A stretch of 64,000 nt of DNA from positions 992,001 to 1,056,000 of the forward strand of contig NZ_CP042344.1 in assembly GCF_007954405.1 (NCBI RefSeq), written 5' to 3'. The stretch is from Comamonas flocculans. Lineage in GTDB: Bacteria; Pseudomonadota; Gammaproteobacteria; Burkholderiales; Burkholderiaceae_C. The notes below the pieces were generated by a model, which made no database searches, was not told the DNA's origin, and saw nothing but the letters and a program-made list of their open reading frames with translations. Below are positions 11,617 to 31,340 of this stretch, piece by piece (the first letter of the stretch is position 1; every line of letters begins with the position of its first letter). Made by a program: the position numbers and the translations under genes.

Positions 11617-13023
11617 ATGTCATCGAAAACACACTCCCTCGTCCAAGAGCACGGCGCCCGCTGGGTCGACCTGCGTTTCACCGACACCATGGGCAAGGAA
11701 CACCACATGACCTTCCCGGCGGAAGCCATGGAGGAAGACGCCTTCGAGAACGGCAAGATGTTCGACGGCTCGTCCATCCAGGGCTGGAAGGGCATCGAGG
11801 CCTCCGACATGGTGCTGCTGCCCGACGACGAGACCGCCGTGATGGACCCGTTCGCTCAGGAGCCCACGGTCATCGTGCGCAGCGACGTGCTCGAGCCGGC
11901 CACCATGCAGGGCTACGCGCGCGATCCCCGGTCGATCGCCCGGCGTGCCGAGATGTACCTGCGCTCCACCGGCGTCGCCGATACCGCCTACTTCGGGCCC
12001 GAGCCCGAGTTCTTCATCTTCGACGCGGTGCAGTGGAAATCGCAGATGCAGGAGGCGGCCTACAAGATCGTCTCGGCCGAGGGCGCCTGGGCCAGCGAGC
12101 TGGACATGCAAGGCGGCAACCCGGGCCACCGCCCGCGCGTCAAGGGCGGCTACTTCCCCGTGGCGCCGGTCGATTCGCTCGGCGGCGTGCGCACCGCGAT
12201 GTGCACCGCCATGCAGGCCATGGGCCTGAAGATCGAGGTGCACCACCACGAGGTGGCCACGGCCGGCCAGTGCGAGATCGGCGTGGCCTTCAACACCCTG
12301 GTGCGCAAGGCCGACGAGGTGCAGATGCTCAAATACTGCGTGCACAACGCCGCGCACGCCAGCGGCAAGAGCGCCACCTTCATGCCCAAGCCGCTGGTGG
12401 GCGACAACGGCTCGGGCATGCACGTGCACCAGTCGCTGGTCAAGGGTGGCCGAAACCTGTTCTCGGGCGAAGGCTACGCCAACCTTTCGGAACTGGCGCT
12501 GTACTACATCGGCGGCATCATCCACCACGCGCACGCGCTCAATGCCATCACCAACCCGGGTACCAACTCCTACAAGCGGCTGGTGCCGGGCTTCGAGGCG
12601 CCGGTGATGCTGGCCTACTCGGCCAGCAACCGCTCGGCGGCCATCCGCATCCCCTTCGTCGCGAGCCCGAAGGCGCGGCGCATCGAGTGCCGCTTCCCCG
12701 ACCCCACGGCCAACCCCTATCTGGCGTTCTCCGCGCTGCTGATGGCGGGGCTGGACGGCATCGCCCACAAAAGGCACCCCGGCGATGCGATGAGCAAGAA
12801 CCTGTACCACCTGCCGCCCGAAGAAGCCTCGGGCATCCCGCGCGTGGCGCACAGCCTGGACCAGGCGCTGGACGCGCTCGCCGCGGACCACCAGTTCCTG
12901 CTCGCGGGCGGGGTGTTCACCGAAGACATGCTGCAGGCCTACATCGAATGCAAGATGGACGAGGTGAGCCGCCTGCGGCAGGCCGTGCACCCAGTGGAAT
13001 TCGACATGTATTACAGTCTTTGA
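11617..13023 (+). CDS. glnA: Glutamine synthetase type I (GSI-beta)
   Basis: A 468-residue enzyme making glutamine from glutamate, ammonium and ATP; it forms a dodecamer. Recognisable motifs are FDGSSIQGW, the metal-site segment EPEFFIFD, the ATP-site [10 protein letters not shown], and the glutamate-binding NRSAAIRIP. Tyr397 lies in [11 protein letters not shown], at the same number as the adenylylated tyrosine of E. coli, so GlnE control is expected. The ATG at 11617 follows GGAAG and gives the family N-terminus. It heads the glnA-ntrB-ntrC operon, with 27 bp to ntrB, and is preceded by sigma-54 and NtrC-type sites. Confidence 0.98.
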   Translation: MSSKTHSLVQEHGARWVDLRFTDTMGKEHHMTFPAEAMEEDAFENGKMFDGSSIQGWKGIEASDMVLLPDDETAVMDPFAQEPTVIVRSDVLEPATMQGYARDPRSIARRAEMYLRSTGVADTAYFGPEPEFFIFDAVQWKSQMQEAAYKIVSAEGAWASELDMQGGNPGHRPRVKGGYFPVAPVDSLGGVRTAMCTAMQAMGLKIEVHHHEVATAGQCEIGVAFNTLVRKADEVQMLKYCVHNAAHASGKSATFMPKPLVGDNGSGMHVHQSLVKGGRNLFSGEGYANLSELALYYIGGIIHHAHALNAITNPGTNSYKRLVPGFEAPVMLAYSASNRSAAIRIPFVASPKARRIECRFPDPTANPYLAFSALLMAGLDGIAHKRHPGDAMSKNLYHLPPEEASGIPRVAHSLDQALDALAADHQFLLAGGVFTEDMLQAYIECKMDEVSRLRQAVHPVEFDMYYSL

Positions 13024-13050
13024 GTCTTTTTCCCAGGGCGCGGAGCAGGC

Positions 13051-14206
13051 GTGAACACGGTCGATCCCCAGCACCGGCGCCGCCCGCAGGCGGCCCGGCC
13101 CGCACACCTGCTGGACAGCCTCTCGACAGCCGTGCTGCTGCTGGACGGGCAGCTGTGCGTGGACTACGCCAACCACGCGGCGGAGCAACTCCTGGCCACC
13201 AGCCTCGCCCACCTGCACGCACAGCCGCTGGACGCGTTCTTCGACGGCGCCGACTGGAGCGCGGCGGCGCTGCGGCATGCGCTGGACTTGCAGCAGGCCT
13301 ACACGCAACGCGAGGCGCGGCTGCACCGCCTGGGCAGCACGCTGCCGGTCACGGTGGACTACGTCGTCACGCCCGTGCCACCAGGGCGGGAACATGCGCC
13401 GCAGCTGCTCATCGAGCTGCTGCCGCTGGACCGGCTCCTGCACATCAACCGCGAAGACAACCTGTTTACCGCCAACCAGGCCACGCGCGCTCTGGTGCGG
13501 GGTCTGGCGCACGAGATCAAGAACCCGCTGGGCGGCATCCGGGGCGCTGCCCAGCTGCTGGAGCGCGAGCTCGCCCGCGCCGAGCTGCGCGAATACACGC
13601 AAGTCATCATCGGCGAGGCCGACCGTCTGCGCGCACTGGCCGACCGGATGCTCGATGCGCGCAGGCCGCCGAGCTTTCGCGAGGTCAACATCCACGAGGT
13701 GCTGGAGCGGGTGCGCGTCATCCTGCAGGCCGAGGTGGGGGACGCCCTGCGGTGGGTGCGCGACTACGACCCGAGCCTGCCCGAGGTCTGGGCCGACGCG
13801 GACCAGATGATCCAGGTGATGCTCAACATCATGCGCAACGCGGCCCAGGCCCTGCTGGAGATGCCGCGCCCCGGGGGGAGCACCGCCGCGGGCGAGCCGC
13901 CTTGCATCACCCTGCGCTCGCGGGTGCTGCGCCAGTCGGCCATCGGCACCCGGCGCTACCCGCTGCTGTGCCTGATCGAGGTGCAGGACAACGGCCCCGG
14001 CATCGCCGAAGAGCTGCGCGAGATGCTGTTCTACCCCATGGTCACCGGGCGCTCGCAGGGCACGGGCCTGGGACTGCCGATCGCGCAGGCCATCATGCAG
14101 CAGCACGGCGGCCTGATCGAGTGCGAGAGCCGGCCGGGCAAGACCGTCTTCAAAGTGCTGATCCCCTTTCGCCGCGTCGCGGACGGCAACACAGGAGCCC
14201 CTATCC

Positions 14207-14220
<14 letters not shown>
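13051..14220 (+). CDS. glnL: Nitrogen regulation sensor kinase NtrB
   Basis: A 389-residue cytoplasmic histidine kinase that phosphorylates NtrC under nitrogen limitation and is held in phosphatase mode by PII. It has an N-terminal PAS domain (about residues 25-130) and an H-box with His154 in GLAHEIKNPLGG. The N-box is MLNIMRNAAQAL and the G-boxes are DNGPGI and GTGLGLPIAQ. The start is GTG at 13051, with GGAG eight to nine bases upstream. Its 3' end overlaps ntrC by 14 bp. Confidence 0.96.
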
Positions 14221-17585
<3,365 letters not shown>

Positions 17586-17653
17586 AACGCCGCCATCGGC
17601 CTCACTATGCGATATATGCATAGATGAATGCACGCACGGTATTGATGCGGGGA

Positions 17654-17670
17654 TGCACCGCGATGGTGCA
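17654..17670 (+). promoter_or_regulatory. NtrC-binding palindrome upstream of gltB
   Basis: TGCACCGCGATGGTGCA is a perfect TGCACC-N5-GGTGCA site, ending 74 bp upstream of the -24 GG. This is the best NtrC site in the window and a normal enhancer position. Confidence 0.85.
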
Positions 17671-17743
17671 TGGAACCAGGCAAAACACCTGGCCAAAGGC
17701 GGGCAGCCCTGGAAAAACAAGGCCCTGACTGCACGCCAAGGCC

Positions 17744-17759
17744 TGGCACGCTCCTTGCA
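17744..17759 (+). promoter_or_regulatory. Sigma-54 (-24/-12) promoter of the gltB operon
   Basis: TGGCACGCTCCTTGCA is a perfect match to TGGCACG-N4-TTGCA. Transcription should begin near 17771. The leader contains a small inverted repeat, AGCCGC (17776-17781) and GCGGCT (17791-17796), of unknown role. Confidence 0.92.
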
Positions 17760-17842
17760 AAACCGATCTGAAAAGAGCCGCCGCACCCGCGCGGCTTCCT
17801 GACGACCACGTCGTTTCAATCAAGGATGCGGAGCGCCCCGAC

Positions 17843-22588
<4,746 letters not shown>

Positions 22589-22608
22589 CTGAACACACGA
22601 GAACCGCC

Positions 22609-24075
<1,467 letters not shown>

Positions 24076-24088
24076 AAACCACCCCTCC

Positions 24089-25312
24089 ATGATCCACGTC
24101 AATCCGCACTACCAGAAACTGCAGGCGAGCTACCTGTTCGCCGACATCGCGCAGCGCGTGCGCGCCTTCCAGCAGCGCCGCCCCGACGCCGAGCTGATCC
24201 GCCTGGGCATCGGCGACGTGACCGAGCCGCTGCCGCCCGCATGCATCCAGGCGCTGCACGCGGCCGTGGATGAGCTCACGCGGGCCAGCAGCTTCCGCGG
24301 CTACGGGCCGGAGCAGGGCTACGACTTCCTGCGCGAGGCGATCGCCCGGCACGACTTCCAGGCGCGCGGCGCACCCATCGCCGCCGACGAGATCTTCGTC
24401 AGCGACGGCGCCAAGTGCGACGTGGGCAACTTCCAGGAGCTCTTCGCCACCGACATCCGCGTCGCCATCCCTGACCCGGTCTATCCGGTCTATGTGGATA
24501 CCAACGTGATGGCCGGGCGCACTGGCGCCGCCATGCAGGACCGCTACGAAGGACTCGCCTACCTGCCCTGCACGGCCGAAAACGGCTACGTGCCGCAGCT
24601 GCCCGACGCACCGGTCGACCTGGTCTACCTGTGCTCGCCCAACAACCCCACGGGCGCGACGATGACGCGCGCGCAGCTGCAGGCCTGGGTGGACTACGCC
24701 CGCGCGTACCGGGCGCTGATCCTGTTCGACGCCGCGTACGAGGCCTTCATCCGTGACGACGGCCTGCCGCACTCGATCTACGAAATCCCCGGCGCGCGCG
24801 AGGTGGCGGTGGAGTTTCGCAGCTACTCCAAGACCGCCGGGTTCACCGGCGTGCGCTGCGCCTACGCCGTGGTGCCCAGGGACTGCATGGCGTGGCAGGC
24901 CGACGGCAAGGCCGTATCGCTGCACGCACTCTGGAACCGCCGCCACACGACCAGGTTCAACGGCGTCTCCTACCCGGTGCAGCGCGCCGCCGAGGCCGTC
25001 TATTCGCCCGAGGGCCGCCAGCAGGTGCGCGCGCTCACCGACGGCTACCTGCGCAACGCCGCCACCATCCGCGCCGGCTTCCAGGCCATGGGTCTGCCCT
25101 GCACCGGCGGCGACAACTCGCCCTACATCTGGGTCGACACCGGGCGCGACGCCTGGGAGTTCTTCGGCCTGCTGCTGGACAAGGCCGCCGTTGTCTGCAC
25201 ACCGGGTGCGGGCTTCGGGCGCTGCGGCCGGCGCCATGTGCGCATCAGCGCGTTCAACAGCCAGGCCAACGTCGAAGCGGCGATGCAGCGCATCGCCCAG
25301 GCACTGGCCTGA
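24089..25312 (+). CDS. dapL: LL-diaminopimelate aminotransferase
   Basis: A 407-residue fold-type I PLP enzyme. It starts [20 protein letters not shown] and contains [55 protein letters not shown] and the PLP lysine K248 in [10 protein letters not shown], all typical of DapL. DapL converts tetrahydrodipicolinate directly to LL-diaminopimelate with glutamate as amino donor, bypassing the succinylase steps usual in proteobacteria. It begins 13 bp after gltD, whose product makes the glutamate it uses, and is followed by lysA and dapF. Other class I aminotransferase activities are possible, but the neighbours argue for DapL. Confidence 0.92.
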   Translation: MIHVNPHYQKLQASYLFADIAQRVRAFQQRRPDAELIRLGIGDVTEPLPPACIQALHAAVDELTRASSFRGYGPEQGYDFLREAIARHDFQARGAPIAADEIFVSDGAKCDVGNFQELFATDIRVAIPDPVYPVYVDTNVMAGRTGAAMQDRYEGLAYLPCTAENGYVPQLPDAPVDLVYLCSPNNPTGATMTRAQLQAWVDYARAYRALILFDAAYEAFIRDDGLPHSIYEIPGAREVAVEFRSYSKTAGFTGVRCAYAVVPRDCMAWQADGKAVSLHALWNRRHTTRFNGVSYPVQRAAEAVYSPEGRQQVRALTDGYLRNAATIRAGFQAMGLPCTGGDNSPYIWVDTGRDAWEFFGLLLDKAAVVCTPGAGFGRCGRRHVRISAFNSQANVEAAMQRIAQALA

Positions 25313-25328
25313 CCTCCGAGAGAGCCCC

Positions 25329-26600
25329 ATGCCCGCATCCGCATCGCTGCGCCAGCGCCTGTACCCGCTGCTGCCCGGCATCGCCGCGCACTTCGGCACC
25401 CCCTTCCACATCTACGACGAGGCCGGCATCCGCACGACCGGCGAGCGCCTGAATCGCGCCTTCGCCGGCGTACCCGGCTTTCGCGAGTACTACGCCGCCA
25501 AGGCGCTGCCCAACCCGCGCATCCTCGCCATCGCGCGCAGCCTGGGCTTCGGCTTCGACTGCAGCTCGGTGGCCGAGCTGCAGCTGGCGCGCGGCATCGG
25601 CGCGCATGGCGACGACCTGATGTTCACCTCCAACAACACCGCCTCCGACGAGTTCGCGGCGGCGCTGGACGGCGGCGGCAGCATCCTGAACCTGGACGAC
25701 ATCAGCCTGGTGGACAAAGTGCCGCGGATGCCCGAGCGCATCTGCTTTCGCTACAACCCCGGCCCCGCGCGCAGCGGCAACGCCATCATCGGCAACCCGG
25801 TGGAGGCCAAGTACGGCGTGCCGCACGAGCAGATCGAAGAGGCTTTCCGCGCAGCCATTGCGCGCGGCGCCCGGCGCTTCGGGCTGCACACCATGCTGGC
25901 GTCCAACGAGCTCGACCGCCGCTACATGGTCAAGACCATCGCCATGCTGCTGTCCGTGGTACGCGCGCTGAGTGAAAAACTCTCCGTGCGCTTCGACTTC
26001 GTCAACATGGGCGGCGGCCTGGGCATTCCCTACCGGCCCGAAGAGCCGGAATTCGACGTCGAGGCGCTGGGCCGCCAGGCCGCCCAGCAGTTCACGCAAT
26101 TCCACGCGCTGCACGGCTGGGCGCCGGCGCTGTTCATGGAGAGCGGGCGCTACGTCACCGGCCCGCATGGCGTGCTGGTCACGCGCGCGATCAACCACAA
26201 GCACGGCTACCGTGAGTACGTGGGCGTGGACGCCTGCATGTCGGCGCTGATGCGCCCGGGCATGTATGGCGCCTACCACCACATCGACGTCGTCGGCAAG
26301 CCGGCCGGCGCGCACGACGCGCCGGTGGACGTGGTCGGGTCGCTGTGCGAGAACAACGACAAGTTCGCCACGCAAAGACCGCTGCCGCCCGTGGCCGACG
26401 GCGACCTGCTCGTGATCCACGACACCGGCGCGCACGGCCACGCGATGGGCTTCAACTACAACGGCCGCCTGCGCCCGCAGGAGCTGCTGCTCACCGCGGA
26501 CTGCCGCGTCGAGCGCATCCGCCGCGCCGAGACGCTGCAGGACCACTTCGCCACGCTGCACTTCGCGCCCGACGCCTGGCAGCCGGGCGCGGCCGCCTGA
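25329..26600 (+). CDS. lysA: Diaminopimelate decarboxylase-type PLP enzyme
   Basis: A 423-residue alanine-racemase-fold decarboxylase, expected to convert meso-diaminopimelate to lysine. The PLP lysine is K58 in [10 protein letters not shown]. The phosphate-binding glycine stretch is MGGGLGIPY, and [11 protein letters not shown] is also conserved. The partner-subunit motif is CENNDKFA, a variant of the CESxD motif. [17 protein letters not shown] matches the family. It lies 16 bp after dapL and 4 bp before nadE. The sequence is not the closest type to E. coli LysA, so a related activity such as carboxynorspermidine decarboxylation cannot be excluded. The DapL and DapF neighbours make the lysine role likely. 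Confidence 0.88.
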   Translation: MPASASLRQRLYPLLPGIAAHFGTPFHIYDEAGIRTTGERLNRAFAGVPGFREYYAAKALPNPRILAIARSLGFGFDCSSVAELQLARGIGAHGDDLMFTSNNTASDEFAAALDGGGSILNLDDISLVDKVPRMPERICFRYNPGPARSGNAIIGNPVEAKYGVPHEQIEEAFRAAIARGARRFGLHTMLASNELDRRYMVKTIAMLLSVVRALSEKLSVRFDFVNMGGGLGIPYRPEEPEFDVEALGRQAAQQFTQFHALHGWAPALFMESGRYVTGPHGVLVTRAINHKHGYREYVGVDACMSALMRPGMYGAYHHIDVVGKPAGAHDAPVDVVGSLCENNDKFATQRPLPPVADGDLLVIHDTGAHGHAMGFNYNGRLRPQELLLTADCRVERIRRAETLQDHFATLHFAPDAWQPGAAA

Positions 26601-26604
26601 GACC

Positions 26605-27435
26605 ATGCACCCCGCGCAACAGGCCATCATCGGCAGCCTGCACGTCGTGCCGCCGTTCACCGGTCCGCAGGACGCGCAGGCGCAGATCGCGCGGCGCATC
26701 GCCTTCATCCAGCAGACGCTGCAGGCGAGCCACGCCCAAGCCCTGGTGCTGGGCATCAGCGGCGGCGTGGACTCGTCGGTCGCGGGCCGGCTGGCGCAGC
26801 TCGCAGTGCAAGACCTGCGCCAGCGCAGCGGCGGCGGCGCGTGGCGCTTCATCGCGGTGCGACTGCCGTACCAGGCGCAGTTCGACGAGGCCGACGCGCA
26901 GGCCGCGCTCGCCTTCGTCCGCGCCGATGAGGTGCGCACCGTGCCGATCGAGGCCGGCGTCGCCGCGCTCGCGGGGCCGCTGGTGGACCTGCTGCAGCCG
27001 CTGCCCCCGGCGCTGCGCGACCGGGTGCTGGGCAACGTCAAGGCGCGCATGCGCATGGTGGCGCAGTACGCCATCGCCAACGCAAGCGATGGGCTGGTGA
27101 TCGGCACCGACCACGCGGCCGAGGCGGTGATGGGCTTCTTCACCAAGTTCGGCGACGGCGCCTGCGACCTGCAGCCGCTGGCCGGCCTGGTCAAGGGCCA
27201 GGTGCGCGCCATGGCACAGGCGCTGGGCGCCCCGCAGCACCTGGTGCACAAGACGCCGACGGCCGACTTGGAGGACAGCCGGCCCGGCCTGCCCGACGAG
27301 GCCGCGCACGGCGTCGGCTACACCGCGATCGACGCCTTCCTGCACGGCCAGGACGTCGACGCCCGGGACTTCGAGCGCATCGTGCGCGCCTTCGAGGCCA
27401 GCGGCCACAAGCGCGCGCTGCCCGCCACGCCATGA
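26605..27435 (+). CDS. nadE: Ammonia-dependent NAD+ synthetase
   Basis: A 276-residue N-type ATP pyrophosphatase. The P-loop SGGVDSS begins at residue 52, with [19 protein letters not shown] and [17 protein letters not shown] downstream. These match the short, E. coli-type NadE that amidates deamido-NAD with free ammonia. No glutaminase domain is present. Its place between lysA and dapF, in an operon with an NtrC/sigma-54 promoter, is unusual and suggests matching of NAD synthesis to ammonium supply. The last four bases overlap dapF (ATGA). Confidence 0.95.
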   Translation: MHPAQQAIIGSLHVVPPFTGPQDAQAQIARRIAFIQQTLQASHAQALVLGISGGVDSSVAGRLAQLAVQDLRQRSGGGAWRFIAVRLPYQAQFDEADAQAALAFVRADEVRTVPIEAGVAALAGPLVDLLQPLPPALRDRVLGNVKARMRMVAQYAIANASDGLVIGTDHAAEAVMGFFTKFGDGACDLQPLAGLVKGQVRAMAQALGAPQHLVHKTPTADLEDSRPGLPDEAAHGVGYTAIDAFLHGQDVDARDFERIVRAFEASGHKRALPATP

Positions 27436-28376
27436 CGACACCGTCAATCGCCCGTCGCCCACCCCTGCCGTTCACCAAGATGCACGGGCTGGGCAACGAC
27501 TTCATGGTGCTCGACGCGACCCGCGAGGCCATCGCGCTCGCGCCCGGCGACATCCGCGCCATGGCCGACCGGCATTTCGGCGTGGGCTTCGACCAGTTGC
27601 TGCTGGTCGAGCGCGCGCCGCATGCGAGCGTGGACTTCGGCTACCGCATCTTCAACGCCGACGGCGGCGAGGTCGAGCAGTGCGGCAACGGCGCGCGCTG
27701 CTTCGCCCGCTTCGTGCGCGAGCAGGGCCTGACGGACAAGGACCACATCCGCGTGCAGACCTGCGGCGGGGCGATCGAGCTGCACATCACCGGCCACGGC
27801 GACGTGCGCGTGGACATGGGCGTGCCGCGGTTGCTGCCGGCCGAGATCCCCTTCGATGCGCCAGCACCCGCGCTGAGCTACCCGATCACCGTCGAGGGCG
27901 AGGCTCTGGAACTGGCTGTCGTGAACATGGGCAATCCGCATGCCGTGCTGCGCGTGGACGACCTGGGGCGCGCTCCCGTGGCCAGGCTGGGGCCGCTGCT
28001 GGAGCGGCACCCGCGTTTTCCGGCCCGCGTCAACGTCGGCTTCATGCAGATCCTGACACCCGAGCGCATCCGGTTGCGCGTTCACGAGCGCGGCGCGGGC
28101 GAGACCCTGGCCTGCGGCACGGGCGCCTGCGCGGCTGTCGTGGCCGGACGGCGCCTGGGCTGGCTGGGCCGGGACGTCACGGTGGGGCTGCCGGGCGGAG
28201 AGCTGCAGGTCACCTGGCCCGGCGAAGGGCATCCGGTGTCCATGCTTGGCCCCGCCACGCGCGTGTACGACGGCCTGTGGCTCTGGCCGGATGCGGCACG
28301 CGCGGGCGAAGCGCAAGACGCCAAAGTCCACGCAGCCCTTGCGACAATCGCGGTTGATCGGCAGAAGCGCGCTTAG
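27432..28376 (+). CDS. dapF: Diaminopimelate epimerase
   Basis: A 314-residue PLP-independent epimerase converting LL- to meso-diaminopimelate. The two active-site cysteines are Cys84 in EQCGNGARC and Cys228 in LACGTGACA, and KMHGLGNDF opens the fold. The usual family length is about 275 residues; here roughly 15 extra residues precede KMHGLGNDF and about 25-30 follow the last conserved segment (GPATRVYDG). Neither extension is recognised. It overlaps nadE by 4 bp and is the last gene of the gltB operon. No clear terminator hairpin with a T-run follows. Confidence 0.95.
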   Translation: MTTPSIARRPPLPFTKMHGLGNDFMVLDATREAIALAPGDIRAMADRHFGVGFDQLLLVERAPHASVDFGYRIFNADGGEVEQCGNGARCFARFVREQGLTDKDHIRVQTCGGAIELHITGHGDVRVDMGVPRLLPAEIPFDAPAPALSYPITVEGEALELAVVNMGNPHAVLRVDDLGRAPVARLGPLLERHPRFPARVNVGFMQILTPERIRLRVHERGAGETLACGTGACAAVVAGRRLGWLGRDVTVGLPGGELQVTWPGEGHPVSMLGPATRVYDGLWLWPDAARAGEAQDAKVHAALATIAVDRQKRA

Positions 28377-28475
28377 GATGCACCGCATGACTCCCCGCGG
28401 TCGGTGATAGCATCACTTTCCGGTCCCGATCCACAGCGCCGCGAAGAGCCGCATCCACCAACCAAAGGAGCAAAC

Positions 28476-29459
28476 ATGAACCGGATATCACGCACATTCG
28501 CCGCCGCGGCATGCGCCATCGGACTGGCCTGGGCCACGACAGCGGCCGCCGCGCCGGTGCAGGTCAACATCGGCATCGTCACCGCGCCCTCCTTCGTGCA
28601 TACCCTGTCGGCGCAGAAGTTCAAGGAAGTACTGGACAAGGAGCTGCCCGGCAAGTACGAGGTGATCATCCACCACTCGGGCGCACTCGGCAGCGAAACC
28701 CAGGTGCTGCAGCAGTTGCAGCTGGGCACGGTGCAGATGTGCGTGTGCACCACCGGCCCGGTGGAAGCCTTCGTGCCCGAGATCAAGGCCATAGAAATGC
28801 CCTTCCTGTTCAGCTCCTATGAGCAGACGGACAAGGTGCTCGACGGCCCCATCGGCCAGGACCTGCTCGCGCGCTTCGGCAAGGCGGGCCTGGTGGGAAT
28901 GCATTTTCTGGACAACGGCTTTCGCAACCTGACCAACTCCAAGCACGCGGTCAAGGAGCCCGAGGACGTCAAGGGCCTGAAGATCCGCACCATGGAGTCG
29001 CCCACCCACCTGGCGATCTGGCGCGGCATCGGCGCCAACCCCACGCCCATGGCCTGGCCCATCACCACCCAGCTGCAGCAGGGCGTGCTCGACGGCCAGG
29101 AAAACCCGATCTCGGTGATCGCCGCGGCCAAGCTCAGCGAGGTGGGGCAAAAGTACCTGACGCTCACGCGCCACGTGTATTCGGCCCTGGTCTTCGTCGG
29201 CAGCAAGCCCTTCTTCGACAAGCTGCCCGCGGCCGACCAGAAGGCCTTCATGGACGCGGCCGCCCAGGCCTCGGCCTACGGGCGCGCCCAGGTGCGCGAC
29301 AACGAGGCCAAGGAGCTTGCCGCGCTGCAGACGGCCGGCGTGCAGGTGGTCACGGATCCCGACGTCGTGGCCTTCCGCGCCAGGACACAACCGGTCTACG
29401 CCTCGCTCAAGGGCGACACCAAAACCATCGTCGACAAGATTCTTGCTAGCGAAAAATGA
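28476..29459 (+). CDS. TRAP transporter solute-binding protein (DctP family)
   Basis: A 327-residue periplasmic binder with a Sec signal peptide (MNRISRTFAAAACAIGLAWA, cleaved near AAA). The body has typical DctP features: HHSGALGSETQVLQQLQLGTVQM, EMPFLF, then LKIRTMESP with the arginine that grips the substrate carboxylate, and QLQQGVLDGQENP. The ATG at 28476 follows AAAGGAG at five bases. It leads a complete dctPQM set. The substrate is probably a carboxylic acid, unidentified. Transcription probably starts in the 99-bp gap after dapF. Confidence 0.93.
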   Translation: MNRISRTFAAAACAIGLAWATTAAAAPVQVNIGIVTAPSFVHTLSAQKFKEVLDKELPGKYEVIIHHSGALGSETQVLQQLQLGTVQMCVCTTGPVEAFVPEIKAIEMPFLFSSYEQTDKVLDGPIGQDLLARFGKAGLVGMHFLDNGFRNLTNSKHAVKEPEDVKGLKIRTMESPTHLAIWRGIGANPTPMAWPITTQLQQGVLDGQENPISVIAAAKLSEVGQKYLTLTRHVYSALVFVGSKPFFDKLPAADQKAFMDAAAQASAYGRAQVRDNEAKELAALQTAGVQVVTDPDVVAFRARTQPVYASLKGDTKTIVDKILASEK

Positions 29460-29494
29460 GCTATCAGCGCTCGCGCATCAAGGGTTGAAGGCCA
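29457..29494 (+). repeat. Degenerate copy E of the dispersed repeat
   Basis: The 44-bp dctP-dctQ gap starts TGAGCTATCAGCGCTCGCGC and continues CATCAAGGGTTGAAGGCC. It keeps the CAGCGCT and ATCAAG parts of the repeat core but is the least similar of the intergenic copies. It overlaps the dctP stop codon. Confidence 0.35.
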
Positions 29495-29503
29495 ATACGC
29501 TGC

Positions 29504-29992
29504 ATGAAACTGCACGAGGCGCTGCGCCGGGCCAGTGACCACGCCAACCGCTTGGTGGAGTGGCTGCTGCTGATGATCGGCGTGGCCTTTTCGCTCATCC
29601 TGTTTGCCCAGGTGGTGGCGCGCTACATGGGCAATTCCCTGAGCTGGTCCGAAGAGGTGGGCCGCTACATGCTGGTGGCAACCAGCTTCCTGGGCGCCAC
29701 CGTGGCCTACAAGCGCGCGGAATTCATCGGCCTGGCCGGGCTGGGCGCACGCTTCGGCCCGGTGGTCGAGGGTGCCATCGTGCGCCTGCTGCAGCTGCTC
29801 ACCCTGGCCTGCTTCGGCCTGATCACCTGGTTCGGCGTGGGCTATACGCTCAAGGCCTGGGAGCAGACCTCGTCCGCGGTGCAGATGCCGATGTCGCTGC
29901 CGATCTCCGTGCTGCCGGTCTCGGCCGCCATCTTCCTGCTGCACGTGCTGGTGGACCTGACCGGCCCCGTCAAACACGCCGCGTCCACATGA
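29504..29992 (+). CDS. TRAP transporter small membrane subunit (DctQ family)
   Basis: A 162-residue protein with four predicted membrane helices and the family pattern LFAQVVARYMGNSLSWSEEVGRYMLVATSFLGA, read here as separate motifs VARYMG and WSEEVGRY. DctQ couples the binding protein to the large permease and may form part of the transport scaffold. It starts 44 bp after dctP, and its stop overlaps the dctM start by 4 bp. Confidence 0.92.
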   Translation: MKLHEALRRASDHANRLVEWLLLMIGVAFSLILFAQVVARYMGNSLSWSEEVGRYMLVATSFLGATVAYKRAEFIGLAGLGARFGPVVEGAIVRLLQLLTLACFGLITWFGVGYTLKAWEQTSSAVQMPMSLPISVLPVSAAIFLLHVLVDLTGPVKHAAST

Positions 29993-31293
29993 TCATCGTC
30001 CTGCTCTTCGGGCTGATGTTCTTCCTCATGGCCCTGGGCCTGCCGGTTGCCCTGAGCATCGGCCTGCCGGCGATCGGCCTGATCATCACGCCGGGCGTGT
30101 TCCCCGATTCGGTGACGCTGGCGGCGCTCGGGCAGACGGTGGTGCAGCAGCTGTTTTCCGGTGTCGATTCCTTCGACCTGCTGGCGGTGCCGCTGTTCAT
30201 GATTGCGGGCGCCATCATGGAAGTGGGCGGCATCTCGCGCCGCCTGATCGACTTCTGCAACAGCCTGGTGGGCTGGGCGCCGGGCGGGCTGGCGGCGGCG
30301 GCCATAGGCGCGTCCATCATCATCGCCGGCATTTCGGGCTCGGCCGCGGCCGACACGGCGGCGATCGGCGCGGTGGTCATTCCCACCATGGTGCGCCAGG
30401 GCTATCCGCCGGCCTTTGCCGCGGCCGTGGTCGCGGCGGGCGGGGCCATAGGCATCATCATCCCGCCGTCGATCCCGATGATTCTCTTCGGGTTCATGAC
30501 CAACATCTCCACCTCGCAGCTGTTCGCCGGCGGCATCCTGGTGGGCGCGCTGCTGGGCTTCTCCTTCATGGCGGTGGCGGTGTTCATCTCCTGGCGCAAG
30601 GGCTATGGCGAGCGCCAGCCCTTCACCTGGAAGCAGGTGGCCGCGACCGGGCGCGCGGCGCTGTGGTCCATGGGCGCGCCGGTCATCGTGCTGGGCGGCA
30701 TCCTGGGCGGCATCGTCACCGTCACCGAAGGCGCGGCCCTGGCGGTGTTCTACGCACTGCTGGTAGGCACCGTGATCAACCGCGAGCTGTCCTGGCGCGA
30801 GCTGCCCCGGCTCGTCATCCGCTCGCAGGCGACGGCAGGCAGCATCCTGTTCATCATCGCCATGGCCAAGGTCTTCGGCTGGCTGCTGGCGATGCAACAG
30901 AGCGCACAGCTGCTCAACACCTTCGTCAATTCGCTGGCGCTGCCGCCCATAGGCCTGCTGCTGCTGGTGATGCTGCTGCTGCTCGTCATCGGCTGCGTGA
31001 TGGAGACCACCGCCGCGCTGCTGCTGGTGGTGCCGGTGCTGGCGCTGCTGACGCCGCAGATGCAGGTCGATCCGGTGCAGTTCGGCGTGCTGGTGGTGGT
31101 GAACCTGGCGATCGGCATGCTCACGCCGCCGGTGGGCATCTGCCTGTTTGTCAGTTGCGGCATCGCACAGGTCAGCCTGGGCAAGGTTTCGCGGGCGATT
31201 GCGCCGCTGGTTCTGGTTTCCATGGTGGACCTGGTCATCGCCGCGCTCTGGTCGCCGCTGACCATGTGGCTGCCCACGCTGCTCTACCGCTGA
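29989..31293 (+). CDS. TRAP transporter large permease (DctM family)
   Basis: A 434-residue membrane protein with about twelve hydrophobic segments, including VPLFMIAGAIMEVGGIS, SGSAAADTAAIGAVVIP, GGAIGIIIPPSIPMI, and the second-half motif NLAIGMLTPPVG. DctM carries the sodium-driven elevator transport of the TRAP system. The start at 29989 gives the family N-terminus and the ATGA overlap with dctQ. The transporter stands alone; no catabolic genes adjoin it, so the solute stays unknown. Confidence 0.94.
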   Translation: MIIVLLFGLMFFLMALGLPVALSIGLPAIGLIITPGVFPDSVTLAALGQTVVQQLFSGVDSFDLLAVPLFMIAGAIMEVGGISRRLIDFCNSLVGWAPGGLAAAAIGASIIIAGISGSAAADTAAIGAVVIPTMVRQGYPPAFAAAVVAAGGAIGIIIPPSIPMILFGFMTNISTSQLFAGGILVGALLGFSFMAVAVFISWRKGYGERQPFTWKQVAATGRAALWSMGAPVIVLGGILGGIVTVTEGAALAVFYALLVGTVINRELSWRELPRLVIRSQATAGSILFIIAMAKVFGWLLAMQQSAQLLNTFVNSLALPPIGLLLLVMLLLLVIGCVMETTAALLLVVPVLALLTPQMQVDPVQFGVLVVVNLAIGMLTPPVGICLFVSCGIAQVSLGKVSRAIAPLVLVSMVDLVIAALWSPLTMWLPTLLYR

Positions 31294-31340
31294 CACGGGC
31301 CGCCCCCTGAGCCGCGCCGCGCCCCGCTCCACCACGGCCC

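Noticed and set aside
28378..28400. NtrC-like site before the TRAP genes (GATGCACCGCATG)
   Set aside because: Only the left half resembles the consensus; the right arm and a -24/-12 promoter are missing.
28377..28475. Riboswitch or lysine leader downstream of dapF
   Set aside because: The gap is 99 bp with no recognisable lysine-riboswitch core; it more likely holds the dctP promoter.
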